Below are positions 1 to 7,363 of a stretch of DNA of 64,000 nucleotides, piece after piece (positions within the stretch are counted from its first letter, which is position 1; each line of letters opens with the position of its first letter). The notes beneath the pieces were generated by a model. That model did not search any database. It saw nothing but the letters and a program-made list of their open reading frames with translations, and was not told where the DNA came from. A program made the position numbers and the translations under genes. Source of the DNA: Streptacidiphilus sp. ASG 303 (GTDB lineage Bacteria > Actinomycetota > Actinomycetes > Streptomycetales > Streptomycetaceae); contig NZ_JAJLRA010000029.1 in NCBI RefSeq assembly GCF_020991365.1, positions 1 through 64,000 on the forward strand, read 5' to 3'.

Positions 1-101
1 TGCCGGTGATCCCGCCACGGACGACCCCGCCCGTCGGCACCCGGCAGCAGCGGCGCGATCCGCTCCCACGCCGCATCCGTCAACTCACCACGACCCACCA
101 C
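1..101 (-). CDS. IS5-type transposase, N-terminal fragment cut by the window edge
   Basis: Reading the reverse strand from a GTG at 101 gives an open frame that runs off the left edge. It starts GRGELTDAAWERIAPLLPG and continues with a GRPWRDHR segment. That pattern (short basic start, LTD-AW-x-I-x-PLLP, then an Arg-rich stretch with WRDH) is the usual N-terminus of Streptomyces IS5-group transposases, which carry the DDE catalytic domain further downstream. Only about 33 residues are visible, so completeness and activity cannot be judged. GTG at 98 is an alternative start. It lies head to head with the gntR gene, so the insertion may have landed in that gene's upstream region. Confidence 0.72.
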   Translation of the reverse strand, partial: MVGRGELTDAAWERIAPLLPGADGRGRPWRDHR

Positions 102-121
102 AAGATCAATTATCAGACACG
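1..121 (-). mobile_element. End of an IS5-type insertion sequence
   Basis: The element holding the partial transposase enters from the left. Its end probably lies near 115-125, where the AT-richer stretch before the transposase start gives way to ordinary sequence. The exact terminal inverted repeat and target duplication cannot be fixed, because the other end is outside the window. Confidence 0.45.
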
Positions 122-153
122 GCCTAGGACGGATTTGGCGCTAACCTCGTCCC

Positions 154-522
154 ATGTCCTTGAGCGCCGACGACCCCCGGCCCGCCTCGCAGCAGGTGGC
201 GGACGCCATCCGCGCAGAGATCCGGTCAGGGGAGCTGGCCCCCGGCGCCAAGCTGCCGTCCGTGCGTGACCTGGCAAAGCGCTACACCGTCGCTCCGATG
301 ACGGCGCAGAGCGCGGTGGAGATCCTGCGGGGCGAAGGACTGGTGTACACGAGCCCCGGACGCGGCAGCTTCGTCCGTGAGCAGGCCGAGGCACCCGAGC
401 CCGAGCACTCGCCCGAGTACCTCGCCATCAAGCAGCACCTGGACGCCCTGGACGCGACGGTCCGGGATCTCTCCGCTCGACTTGCCGAGCTGGAGGAGCA
501 GGCGAAGCAGGCAGCGCCGTAG
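154..522 (+). CDS. Short GntR-family transcriptional regulator
   Basis: The 122-residue protein has a GntR-type winged helix-turn-helix at about residues 10-76, with the typical ADAIRAEIRSGELAPGAKLPS start and the GRGSFV wing. There is no effector-binding domain. Instead a short helical tail (about 88-118, LDALDATVRDLSARLAELEE) looks like a coiled-coil dimer helix. Family members of this size act as simple repressors and are common on actinomycete integrative plasmids, where they control transfer and copy-number genes. No plasmid replication or transfer gene is visible here, so a link to such an element is inference. The TAACCT hexamer just before the ATG (about 141-146) could be a -10 box giving a leaderless or very short-leader mRNA. 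Confidence 0.85.
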   Translation: MSLSADDPRPASQQVADAIRAEIRSGELAPGAKLPSVRDLAKRYTVAPMTAQSAVEILRGEGLVYTSPGRGSFVREQAEAPEPEHSPEYLAIKQHLDALDATVRDLSARLAELEEQAKQAAP

Positions 523-619
523 CCACCTGGTCCACCCGCTCGGCCAGCCCCGCCACCTCTGCCGTCACGGCCGAGAGCCGATCGAGGATGGCCGCCATTT
601 CCTCCGGCGTCATGGTCAC
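428..619 (-). CDS. Candidate small helical protein overlapping the gntR 3' end
   Basis: A reverse-strand frame from GTG 619 (ATG 613 is the next codon but one) encodes about 63 residues. The N-terminal half is plausible protein: MTPEEMAAILDRLSAVTAEV followed by more heptad-like helix. A GGAGGA Shine-Dalgarno lies about 7 nt upstream of the GTG. The last third is Pro/Arg-rich and is antisense to the gntR coding sequence (428-522), so it is less convincing. The frame also stays open upstream to ATG 709. It may be a real accessory small protein, but the overlap with a well-supported gene keeps confidence low. Confidence 0.35.
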   Translation of the reverse strand: MTMTPEEMAAILDRLSAVTAEVAGLAERVDQVATALPASPAPPARQVERRDPGPSRPGRPGAA

Positions 620-748
620 CGGTCGTCCTCCGAGTCCTGTAGCTTCCGTCCCGAGCACAGACAGCACACCGCACGCCAGGGCAGTGACTACAGCCTGAGA
701 GTCGATCACTCACAGCTCACTCACAGGCACACCCGCAGGGGAGGCGGA

Positions 749-2260
749 ATGTCGAGCGAGGCCCCGAGCGCAGAGCCGTTCATCGCGGAGTTGAAGCGGT
801 GGCGCGACGTGCGGGGGGTGTCCCAATCGGCGCTCGCCCGATCCGTCGGATACACCCCCTCCTACGTCTCCAAGGTCGAGGGCGGCCAGCAGCGGCCCAG
901 CCGGGAGTTCGCCGAGCAGGCCGACCGGGTGCTGTCCGCGGGCGGCGCACTGCGGCGGACCTTCACCGAGCTGGAGACCGGCGGCCGGCCGGGCATCACG
1001 CTCCCGCACCAGCACACCGCCGAACCCCAGACGCTCGAATCCCAGCCCGCCAGCCTGATCGTCGTGCACGACGACGCCGAGCTGCGCTACGACGGCGCCA
1101 CCTACCGCGCCACCCAGCGGCGGCGGATCCACAACGCCAGCCCTGACCCGATCACCCAGTACCTCATCCGGATCTCGGTGGACCGCTACCCCGGCAACCC
1201 CGAGCACTCCAACCGGCACTACCGCGACAACCCCCTCACCTGGGACGAGATCGCTCTGACCGCGCGTATCGGCAACGAGCCCATCGGCTGGCGCGTCCAG
1301 CACGACCGCGACGCCTTCAAAGAGCTGTGGCTCCTGTTCGAGAACGACGACGGGCGCTACCCGCTCTACCCGGGCGAGACCGCATGGATCGAGTACTCCT
1401 ACACCGTCAGCGACGACAAGTGGGGCACCTGGTTCCAGCGCGCGGTCCGCCTGCCCACCGAGCGCCTCAGCGTCCGGCTCGACTTCCCCGCCGACCTCGA
1501 CCCGGTCGTCTGGGGCACCGAGACCACCATGACCGCGGCCGCCTTCCCGTTCCGCACCGCCATCCACCAGAGCAGCTACGGCGACCGCCGCCTGTTCTCC
1601 TGGACCACCGACGACCCGCCCCTGCACGCCCGCTACCGGCTGGAGTGGAAGTTCCGCGCCCGCCCCGACCACGAGGAGACCGCCCCCGCCATGCCCGCGA
1701 GCGCCAGCGAGAAGATGCGATCCATCGGCGTCGTCCAGGCCGGAGACCCCCTCCTCACCCAGCGGGCCCGACCCTTCGACCTCCCCGCAGAGGCCGAGGA
1801 CGCCCGGCGCGTGGTCGCCGAACTCAACTCCGCCGCCGAGAGGGCCGCCGGCATCCACACCTTCAGCAAGGGCATGGGCTGCGCCGCACCCCAGATCGGC
1901 ATCGACCGAGCCGCCGCCATCGTGCGCACCCCGAACGGCGAGACCCTCACCCTCCTCAACCCCCGGGTGATCGAGGAGTCCGCCGAGACCGACGAGCAGT
2001 ACGAGGGCTGCTGGAGCTTCTTCGACGTGCGCGGCATGGTCCCCCGGCCCCTGAGCATCACCGTCGAGCACCAGGACACCGACGGCCAGCGCCGCATCAC
2101 CATCTTCGACCAGGGCGTCGCCCGCCTCGTGGCCCACGAGATCGACCACCTCGAAGGCGTCCTCTACACCACCCGCATGCGCCCCGGAGTCGAACCCATC
2201 CCCGTCTCGCAGTACCGAGGCACCGGCCGGATCTGGTCCTACGAGGGGAAGGCGTCCTAG
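749..2260 (+). CDS. XRE-type DNA-binding domain fused to peptide deformylase
   Basis: This 503-residue protein has three parts. Residues about 11-61 form an XRE-like helix-turn-helix (LKRWRDVRGVSQSALARSVG, then SYVSKVEGGQQRPS). Residues about 100-305 form an unassigned, probably beta-rich domain with many Trp and Tyr. Residues about 322-503 are a full-length peptide deformylase, which removes the N-formyl group from nascent proteins. All three deformylase motifs are intact: GMGCAAPQ (375-382), EGCWS (419-423, metal ligand Cys421) and HEIDH (463-467, two His ligands plus catalytic Glu). The ATG at 749 is preceded by GGGGAGGCGGA; the frame is open upstream, but that extension does not look like protein. 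A small gene follows after 30 nt. The catalytic domain should be active. Why it is tethered to a DNA-binding domain is unknown: it could act as a sensor, an inhibitor-resistant copy, or part of a defence or maintenance locus. Confidence 0.88.
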   Translation: MSSEAPSAEPFIAELKRWRDVRGVSQSALARSVGYTPSYVSKVEGGQQRPSREFAEQADRVLSAGGALRRTFTELETGGRPGITLPHQHTAEPQTLESQPASLIVVHDDAELRYDGATYRATQRRRIHNASPDPITQYLIRISVDRYPGNPEHSNRHYRDNPLTWDEIALTARIGNEPIGWRVQHDRDAFKELWLLFENDDGRYPLYPGETAWIEYSYTVSDDKWGTWFQRAVRLPTERLSVRLDFPADLDPVVWGTETTMTAAAFPFRTAIHQSSYGDRRLFSWTTDDPPLHARYRLEWKFRARPDHEETAPAMPASASEKMRSIGVVQAGDPLLTQRARPFDLPAEAEDARRVVAELNSAAERAAGIHTFSKGMGCAAPQIGIDRAAAIVRTPNGETLTLLNPRVIEESAETDEQYEGCWSFFDVRGMVPRPLSITVEHQDTDGQRRITIFDQGVARLVAHEIDHLEGVLYTTRMRPGVEPIPVSQYRGTGRIWSYEGKAS

Positions 2261-2290
2261 CTGTGACCACGACCGAAAGGCGGGCCTTGC

Positions 2291-2533
2291 ATGGCTTTCT
2301 TCGCGAAGCGCCGTAAGCATGGGGCCGTGCAGCGCTCCGCACCACCAGAGTTGCTGGCCGAGGCCGAACGGTACCCCGGCGGCTGGGTCTACGAGATCGA
2401 TGCGGACCTCATCGAAGACGGCCCAGACGGCGCAGTACCGCCCGGAGCGATCATCGGCGGCTGGCAGGTCGACAAGCGAGGCCGGTTGACCGGGGTCTTC
2501 AGGGAGAACCCCAACTACGAGGGCAAAGGCTGA
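2291..2533 (+). CDS. Uncharacterised 80-residue protein
   Basis: A small basic-start protein (MAFFAKRRKHGAVQRSAPPE) followed by an acidic, Gly/Pro-rich body with PGGWVYEIDADL and GAIIGGWQVDKRGRLTG segments. There is no signal peptide or membrane segment. It begins 30 nt after the deformylase-fusion gene on the same strand and is probably co-transcribed with it. I do not recognise the family. The repeated GGW turns suggest a small beta-sheet protein. The AAAGGCGGGCCTTGC before the ATG carries a weak Shine-Dalgarno. Confidence 0.7.
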   Translation: MAFFAKRRKHGAVQRSAPPELLAEAERYPGGWVYEIDADLIEDGPDGAVPPGAIIGGWQVDKRGRLTGVFRENPNYEGKG

Positions 2534-2922
2534 GTGGTTACGGATTTCTCTACTGGATCAAGGCGCTCGCTTCGCTCGCTGCGGCGCCGCGCGGCGCCGC
2601 TCGCCGTCGCTCCTGCCTGCGTCCCGCTCCGGCGGCGGCCCGCTCCGCGCCGCAAGGCGGGAGGGGGATTGGCCGGCCGGTGGCTGGGGCGGGCGCCGAC
2701 ACGATCTTTAGCCACCTCCCCGGTCCGGGACCCGACGTCGAGCAAGACCAGGGGGCCGATCGGGCTAGATGCGGGCAGGCAGGAGCCAGCCCGATTCGCG
2801 GCCAGCGTATGGCCCCCTGGCCATGCTCGACCCCAGCCCGGGCAGGCCACCGGCCAAAGATCGCGCCAACGCCCGCGCGGTACGCTCCCTACCCGGGATG
2901 CCGAGCCAAGGAGAGGGCCTAC
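2534..2922. other. 389-nt non-coding stretch rich in palindromes
   Basis: No frame here resembles a protein. The left half has CGCTCGC twice (2564-2570, 2573-2579) and the self-complementary decamer GCGGCGCCGC twice in tandem (2581-2600). The right half is the nested inverted-repeat block listed separately. Such density of dyads is seen in plasmid origins, transfer loci and structured RNAs; nothing here decides between them. Confidence 0.6.
2703..2862. repeat. Nested inverted repeats forming a three-stem structure
   Basis: Three pairs of arms nest inside each other. The outer pair is GATCTTTAGCC (2703-2713) with GGCCAAAGATC (2852-2862), 10 of 11 pairing. The middle pair is 2737-2757 with 2811-2831, 21 nt with 18 pairing; both end in the CCAGGGGGCC/GGCCCCCTGG core. 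The inner pair is ATCGGGCT (2759-2766) with AGCCCGAT (2788-2795), perfect. The block ends 60 nt before the start of the next gene, so it could be a leader RNA, a single-strand replication or transfer site, or a small mobile element. Confidence 0.75.
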
Positions 2923-3195
2923 ATGAGCGCCACGCTTCTGGTAGCGCTGGCCGAGTCGCTGGCTCGGCTCGCGACCGATATCGATCTCACCGACGACGAA
3001 GAGGTTGATCCCGACCTGGCTACCAGGTGGTTCGAGGATCTGGCCTACCGCTTGGATCAGCTATCCCGAGAGGACCGGTCGAAGCTGGCGGAGATCGTCC
3101 GGCAGATGGCCGAGCGGGAGAGCGTTCCCGCACGGCGCGGAGCGCTCCTGGAGTTCCCCGAGAACTTGGGCTTGGACCAGGACGACGAGCCCTGA
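2923..3195 (+). CDS. Uncharacterised acidic 90-residue helical protein
   Basis: The start at 2923 is chosen because AAGGAGAG sits 6-13 nt upstream; the frame continues further upstream through the non-coding palindrome block, which is unlikely to be translated. The protein (MSATLLVALAESLARLATDI, then DLTDDEEVDPDLATRWFEDL, later LAEIVRQMAERE) is strongly acidic and predicted largely helical, with no signal or membrane segment. I do not recognise a family. It follows the structured block directly and may be controlled by it. Confidence 0.72.
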   Translation: MSATLLVALAESLARLATDIDLTDDEEVDPDLATRWFEDLAYRLDQLSREDRSKLAEIVRQMAERESVPARRGALLEFPENLGLDQDDEP

Positions 3196-3368
3196 GAGCA
3201 GTAGCTGACAGCAACGGCCCCAGACTCCGACGGATCAGGGAGTACAACAGCGGAGTGGAGTGCCGTGGCCTGAGCCGCCGAACTGGTCAGCGCCGACGCC
3301 TACGGCATCACTGATAAGGAAGAAGCCACTTCGCTCGGCCGCGGGTCTTCAAATGAGGGCCGCGCGCC
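3196..3368. other. Short intergenic stretch
   Basis: The 173 nt between two convergent genes contain no convincing coding frame or perfect hairpin. The base composition is lower in GC than the flanking core genes, consistent with acquired DNA. Confidence 0.4.
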
Positions 3369-3638
3369 CTATCTGTACTCGGCAAGGAACTGCGGCCGGC
3401 ACCTCTGCCGATAGTCGTCCAAGGCACGTTGCAGCATGATCGCCCCGCGAGGGATGCGGTCGCTGAGGTGCTTCCACCCTGTAAGGCGGACATGGTCCGG
3501 AATCTCGACAAGCCCAGTGATCGCGTCCCAGAAGGCGTCCCAGTTACTGCCGTAGAAGTCGGGAAAGTGAAGAGTCTGCGCGAGCACAGCGTGTAGTTCG
3601 CGCTCATCAGTAACTGAGCTGACGTCGATGGTGAGCAT
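3369..3638 (-). CDS. Barstar-family protein
   Basis: About 89 residues with the hallmark barstar pattern: a short beta strand start (MLTIDVSSVTDERELHAVLA), then FPDFYGSNWDAFWDAITGLV, where the FYGxNWDAFWD segment forms the RNase-binding face, and a final helix with QRALDDYR. Barstars bind and inhibit barnase-like secreted ribonucleases and often serve as immunity proteins beside polymorphic toxins. No barnase or toxin gene is visible nearby, so this may be an orphan immunity gene. Start: ATG 3638 gives the cleaner N-terminus; ATG 3647 is three codons upstream. There is no Shine-Dalgarno, but TATATG lies a few bases before the first ATG, suggesting leaderless transcription. Confidence 0.85.
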   Translation of the reverse strand: MLTIDVSSVTDERELHAVLAQTLHFPDFYGSNWDAFWDAITGLVEIPDHVRLTGWKHLSDRIPRGAIMLQRALDDYRQRCRPQFLAEYR

Positions 3639-3837
3639 GGCCAGCATCGTGGCATATACCGACGGCTCAGCTCGTTGGCGCCGTGCCCGCTACGTGCCCG
3701 TTCGGGCGGGGCACAGCGGAGACTCACGGGGAACGCCGGTGCCGACCGCGCTCGGGCGCAGGTCAGGGATTTGCCAGGTCAGCCGCGATCCGTATACGCC
3801 GTCTTCCAAGCTGGGACACTGGATGCGAGCCCAGGAG

Positions 3838-4191
3838 TCAGCTGCCCTGATCATCCTCCGGTCCGAGCGAGCGTAGGACGCCTTCGTAGTCGCCGGTAGC
3901 CACCAGGTCATCGATGACTCGAACCATGGCGGGGATGCCGGCTTCGCGGACAATGAGCCCGTCCCAGCACCAGAAGTAGCTGCCGTCCAGGCACTCGCCG
4001 GTGCCCTTCCAGTGGTCCATGATGCGCTGCACCTCATCGAGGGTGAACACCGTTCCGGACCAGCGGTTACCGTCGGTGAACGTCACCCACATGTCGACGT
4101 TGCACACCTCGTCCAGGTCTTCATCCGCCCCGGGCACGAAACAGATCTCGTACCGGACCCGCTTCACCCGATAGAACGGGCCATCCCACAC
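3838..4191 (-). CDS. Uncharacterised small protein, immunity-like
   Basis: From GTG 4191 the frame gives 117 residues starting VWDGPFYRVKRVRYEICFVP, then VDMWVTFTDGNRWSGTVFTL, GECLDGSYFWCWDGLIVREA and an acidic C-terminal helix. It is Trp-rich, acidic and lacks a signal peptide, a profile common among small immunity proteins; no family is recognised. The same frame stays open to ATG 4371, but the extra 60 residues look unlike protein and run through a perfect hairpin at 4297-4327, so the shorter form is preferred. It lies upstream of the barstar gene on the same strand, about 190 nt away, possibly as a pair. Confidence 0.62.
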   Translation of the reverse strand: MWDGPFYRVKRVRYEICFVPGADEDLDEVCNVDMWVTFTDGNRWSGTVFTLDEVQRIMDHWKGTGECLDGSYFWCWDGLIVREAGIPAMVRVIDDLVATGDYEGVLRSLGPEDDQGS

Positions 4192-4296
4192 AGTGCCCCC
4201 AAGAAGGTGCCGCCGCGTTGGCGGCGGACCAGATCGACTCGGTGCGGAAGCTACAACCGCAAGCCGCCCCAGGGCCAGCCGGACCGCGGACGCGAA

Positions 4297-4327
4297 ACGG
4301 CCCCGGGCGATCAAGTCCCGGGGCCGT
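4297..4327. terminator. Hairpin terminator
   Basis: ACGGCCCCGGG and CCCGGGGCCGT form a perfect 11-bp stem with a 9-nt loop, without a T tract. It lies between the 117-residue gene and the end of moeZ and may mark the right edge of the accessory island. It could terminate a transcript running in from either side. Confidence 0.6.
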
Positions 4328-4440
4328 CTCTGGGCCGTGAAATGACGATCAGCGCCGACCAACAATGACAACCGCTGACGGCATCAGCACTGGTCAGAAG
4401 AACACAGCCGTTGGGCAGTGCAGCTCAGCAGATCGATTGA

Positions 4441-5619
4441 TCAGTAGACGGGCTTCTCCGGCTCGATCTGGTTGACCCAGCCGATCACGCCGCCGCCGAC
4501 GTGGACCGCGTCGGAGAAGCCGGCCGACTTAAGCACGGCCAGGACCTCGGCGGAGCGGACACCGGTCTTGCAGTGCAGGACGATCTTCCTGTCCTGCGGC
4601 AGGTCCTGGAGGGCGTTGCCCATCAGGAACTCGTTCTTCGGGACCAGGCGGGCGCCCGGGATGGAGACGATCTCGTACTCGTTGGGCTCGCGGACGTCGA
4701 TGATGTCGATGTTCTCGCCCTCGTCGATCCACTCCTTGAGCTGCTTGGGAGTGATCGTCGAGCCGAGGACGGCCTCCTGGGCCTCCTCGGACACCACGCC
4801 GCAGAACGCCTCGTAGTCGATCAGCTCGGTGACCGTCGGGTTCTCGCCGCAGACCGCGCAGTCGGGGTCCTTGCGGACCTTCACCGTGCGGTACTGCATC
4901 TCCAGCGCGTCGTAGATCATCAGGCGGCCGACCAGCGGCTCGCCGACGCCCGCGAGGAGCTTGATCGCCTCGGTGACCTGGATGGAGCCGATGGAGGCGC
5001 AGAGCACGCCCAGCACGCCGCCCTCGGCGCAGGAGGGGACCATGCCCGGCGGCGGGGCCTCCGGGTAGAGGCAGCGGTAGCAGGGGCCGTGCTCGGCCCA
5101 GAAGACGCTGGCCTGGCCGTCGAAGCGGTAGATGGAGCCCCAGACGTAGGGCTTGCCCAGCAGCACGGCCGCGTCGTTCACCAGGTAGCGCGTGGCGAAG
5201 TTGTCGGTGCCGTCGACGATGAGGTCGTAGCCGGAGAAGATCTCCATGACGTTGGAGGTGTCCAGCCGCTCCTCGTGGAGCACGACGTCCACCAGCGGGT
5301 TGATCTCCTTGACGGAGTCGCGCGCGGACTCGGCCTTCGACCGGCCGACGTCCGACTGGCCGTGGATGACCTGCCGCTGGAGGTTCGACTCGTCCACGAC
5401 GTCGAACTCGACGATGCCCAGCGTGCCGACGCCCGCCGCGGCCAGGTAGAGCAGGGCGGGCGAGCCGAGGCCGCCGGCGCCCACGCAGAGCACCTTGGCG
5501 TTCTTCAGCCGCTTCTGCCCGTCCATCCCGACGTCGGGGATGATCAGGTGGCGGGAGTACCTGCGGACCTCGTCGACGGTGAGCTCGGCGGCCGGCTCGA
5601 CCAGGGGTGGCAGCGACAC
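4441..5619 (-). CDS. moeZ: Adenylyltransferase/sulfurtransferase MoeZ
   Basis: The 392-residue enzyme activates the C-terminal Gly-Gly of ThiS/MoaD-type sulfur carriers by adenylation and then loads sulfur, feeding thiamine, molybdopterin and thio-metabolite synthesis. The N-terminal ThiF/MoeB domain has the nucleotide loop CVGAGGLGSPALLYLA, the DNFATRYLVND segment, and zinc cysteines in CYRC and CAVC. The C-terminal rhodanese domain begins near IIDVREPNEYE and carries the catalytic loop LHCKTGVRSA (Cys about 350). The GTG at 5619 (VSLPPLVEPA) matches the usual family start and length and has CGGAG upstream; ATG 5670 would add 17 unconserved residues. It looks complete and forms the first backbone gene to the right of the island. 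Confidence 0.93.
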   Translation of the reverse strand: MSLPPLVEPAAELTVDEVRRYSRHLIIPDVGMDGQKRLKNAKVLCVGAGGLGSPALLYLAAAGVGTLGIVEFDVVDESNLQRQVIHGQSDVGRSKAESARDSVKEINPLVDVVLHEERLDTSNVMEIFSGYDLIVDGTDNFATRYLVNDAAVLLGKPYVWGSIYRFDGQASVFWAEHGPCYRCLYPEAPPPGMVPSCAEGGVLGVLCASIGSIQVTEAIKLLAGVGEPLVGRLMIYDALEMQYRTVKVRKDPDCAVCGENPTVTELIDYEAFCGVVSEEAQEAVLGSTITPKQLKEWIDEGENIDIIDVREPNEYEIVSIPGARLVPKNEFLMGNALQDLPQDRKIVLHCKTGVRSAEVLAVLKSAGFSDAVHVGGGVIGWVNQIEPEKPVY

Positions 5620-5736
5620 GGGGACTCCGATGGTCGTCAGTTCGTCTGTTCTCCGGGTCAACAGTGTCACGGCGGTTCTTGTTCCGAGACACCCGTTCCG
5701 AGGGGCGAGACGTCCGGCGACGGATCGTGGACGCGC

Positions 5737-6296
5737 TCAGCCCTCCGCCGGGTACCGCACGGACCGCGAGGTGCCGAAGGCCGTCCCGACGGGCTCCGGC
5801 AGCGGCACCCGGCCGCCGAAGCGGTACCGGTGGCGGCCCGGGCAGGACTGCCGCGCCGGGTCGGGATCCTCCAGGACGTCGGTCCAGCCCTCGCCGTCGG
5901 GGTTGACGACGACGGAGGGCGGGACACCCGCCGAGGCGTGCATCTCCGGCTTGACCTCCAGGTCGCGCACCACCCCGGTCCGGTTCCTCCTCCCCCCTGG
6001 GGGGAGACGGTCTCGAGGACCGCGGCGACGTGCACCGGGTCGACGCCGTCCACGAAGCCGAGGTCGCGGTCCGCCCAGACGGGCATGGTGTCCGGGACGG
6101 GCTCACCGTCCCGCTCGGGGACGGCGACCGCCTGGTTCGGCCACACCTCGCAGCGGTCCTCGGGGACCTGCCGGTCGATGAGGCGGACGATCCGGTTGTG
6201 GAAGGTCTCCGGCGTCGTCGTCATGACGATCTCGCCGTACAGGTACCCGGCCCGGACGCCTTCGACCGGCTCCGTCTCCCTCCCCACGCGCAGCAT
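5737..6296 (-). pseudogene. Frameshifted Uma2-type endonuclease-fold gene
   Basis: From ATG 6296 the frame reads VEGVRAGYLYGEIVMTTTP, then QVPEDRCEVWPNQAVAVPE and HVAAVLETVSP. This is the N-terminal two-thirds of a Uma2 (DUF820, PD-(D/E)XK-like) protein, with the EGVRAxYLxGEIVM and AVLETVSP motifs. The remaining C-terminal part, VVRDLEVKPEMHASAGVPPS followed by VVVNPDGEGWTDV, lies in a different frame ending at 5737. The switch falls near 5975-6015, beside a CCCCCCTGGGGGG run prone to slippage. A one-base insertion or two-base deletion explains it; sequencing error is possible. Uma2 genes are abundant, poorly understood accessory genes in actinomycetes and cyanobacteria. Confidence 0.7.
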
Positions 6297-6382
6297 GTCG
6301 ATCGTCGCCGGCGTCCCGGTCCGGAGGGCGCGCGGCCGCCGCGCCCGTCTGCGGGCGCAGGTGCCGCACGCCCCCGCCGGCC

Positions 6383-7363
6383 TCACACGCGGCAGGCGAT
6401 CTCGGTCCAGACGTCCGCCAGGGACTCCTCCAGGGGGATGCGGGGCCGCCAGCCGAGGCGGTCGCGCGCCGTGCGGACGTCGGCCTGCCGCCACAGGACG
6501 GGCTCGGCCGGGTAGCGGGGCTCGGCGGCCCCGTGCCCCGGGGGCGCGGACGCCGCGCCCCCGGGGACGGAGGACCCGTCGGCCGGGGCGGGCGGCGGGG
6601 GCAGCGCGGGGCGGCCCTCCTCCACCAGGCGCCCGTCGAAGCCGGAGGCGCGGACCAGCAGCTCGGCCGCGTCGCGGACCCGCGTCCCCGTGCCGCTGCC
6701 GATGTTGACGATCCCGGTGGCGGCGGACACGGCGGCCGACTGCACGGCCCGCGCCACGTCGCGGACGTCGACGAAGTCGCGGAAGGCGGACAGGTCGGGG
6801 GCCCGCAGCTGCGGCTCGCCGCGCTCCAGGGCGCGCCGCAGCCCCTCGGCCAGGCGGCCGAAGAGCGATCCGGTGGGGGCCCCGGGGCCCACCGCGTCGA
6901 AGACCCGCAGCACGGCGGCGTCCAGCCCGGAGGAGAGCACCAGCTCGGTGCCGGCCAGCTTGGTCACCCCGTACGGGCCGAGGGGGCGCGGTTCGGCGGT
7001 CTCCGGGACCGGCTGGCCGAAGGGCGCCGGCCCGTACTCGGCGGCGGACCCCACGTGGATGAGGCGGGCGGGCTCGTGGCTGCGCCGGACGGCCTCGCAG
7101 ACGGTGGCCACGGCGACGGTGTTGGCCCTGGTCAGGGCGCGGGGACTGCCGTACGTGGCACCGGCGCAGTTGATGATCACCCGGGGCATGACGGCGTCGA
7201 GGAAGCGGGCGAGCGCGCCGGGGCTGCCCGCGGAGAGGTCGAACCGGATGTCCGCGGTGTCGCGCCGGCCGAGGACGGTGACCTGGAGCTCGGGGTCGGC
7301 GAGCAGGCGGTCGGCGACGCGGCGGCCGATGAAGCCGTCCGCGCCCAGCAGCAGCACCCTCAT
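6383..7363 (-). CDS. NAD-dependent epimerase/dehydratase
   Basis: A 326-residue short-chain dehydrogenase-fold enzyme. The dinucleotide-binding loop is at the very start (MRVLLLGADGFIGRRVADRL, GxxGxxG type). The region IHVGSAAEYGP supplies the catalytic Ser, and YGVTKLAGTEL is the YxxxK pair. INIGSGTGTRVRDA near residue 240 is typical of sugar-nucleotide epimerases. The likely substrate is an NDP-sugar. It is the last gene of a reverse-strand operon with a glycosyltransferase and a membrane protein; its ATG overlaps the preceding stop codon (ATGA, 7360-7363), indicating translational coupling. A Pro/Ala-rich insert around residues 260-290 is unusual but common in very GC-rich genomes. Confidence 0.88.
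   Translation of the reverse strand: MRVLLLGADGFIGRRVADRLLADPELQVTVLGRRDTADIRFDLSAGSPGALARFLDAVMPRVIINCAGATYGSPRALTRANTVAVATVCEAVRRSHEPARLIHVGSAAEYGPAPFGQPVPETAEPRPLGPYGVTKLAGTELVLSSGLDAAVLRVFDAVGPGAPTGSLFGRLAEGLRRALERGEPQLRAPDLSAFRDFVDVRDVARAVQSAAVSAATGIVNIGSGTGTRVRDAAELLVRASGFDGRLVEEGRPALPPPPAPADGSSVPGGAASAPPGHGAAEPRYPAEPVLWRQADVRTARDRLGWRPRIPLEESLADVWTEIACRV

Noticed and set aside
2534-2922. A longer version of the 90-residue gene starting at 2680
   Set aside because: It would translate the nested inverted repeats, and a clear Shine-Dalgarno supports ATG 2923.
4231-4440. Integration (att) site or integrase remnant at the right edge of the accessory island
   Set aside because: No tRNA, integrase motif or flanking direct repeat could be identified; only a terminator-like hairpin is certain.
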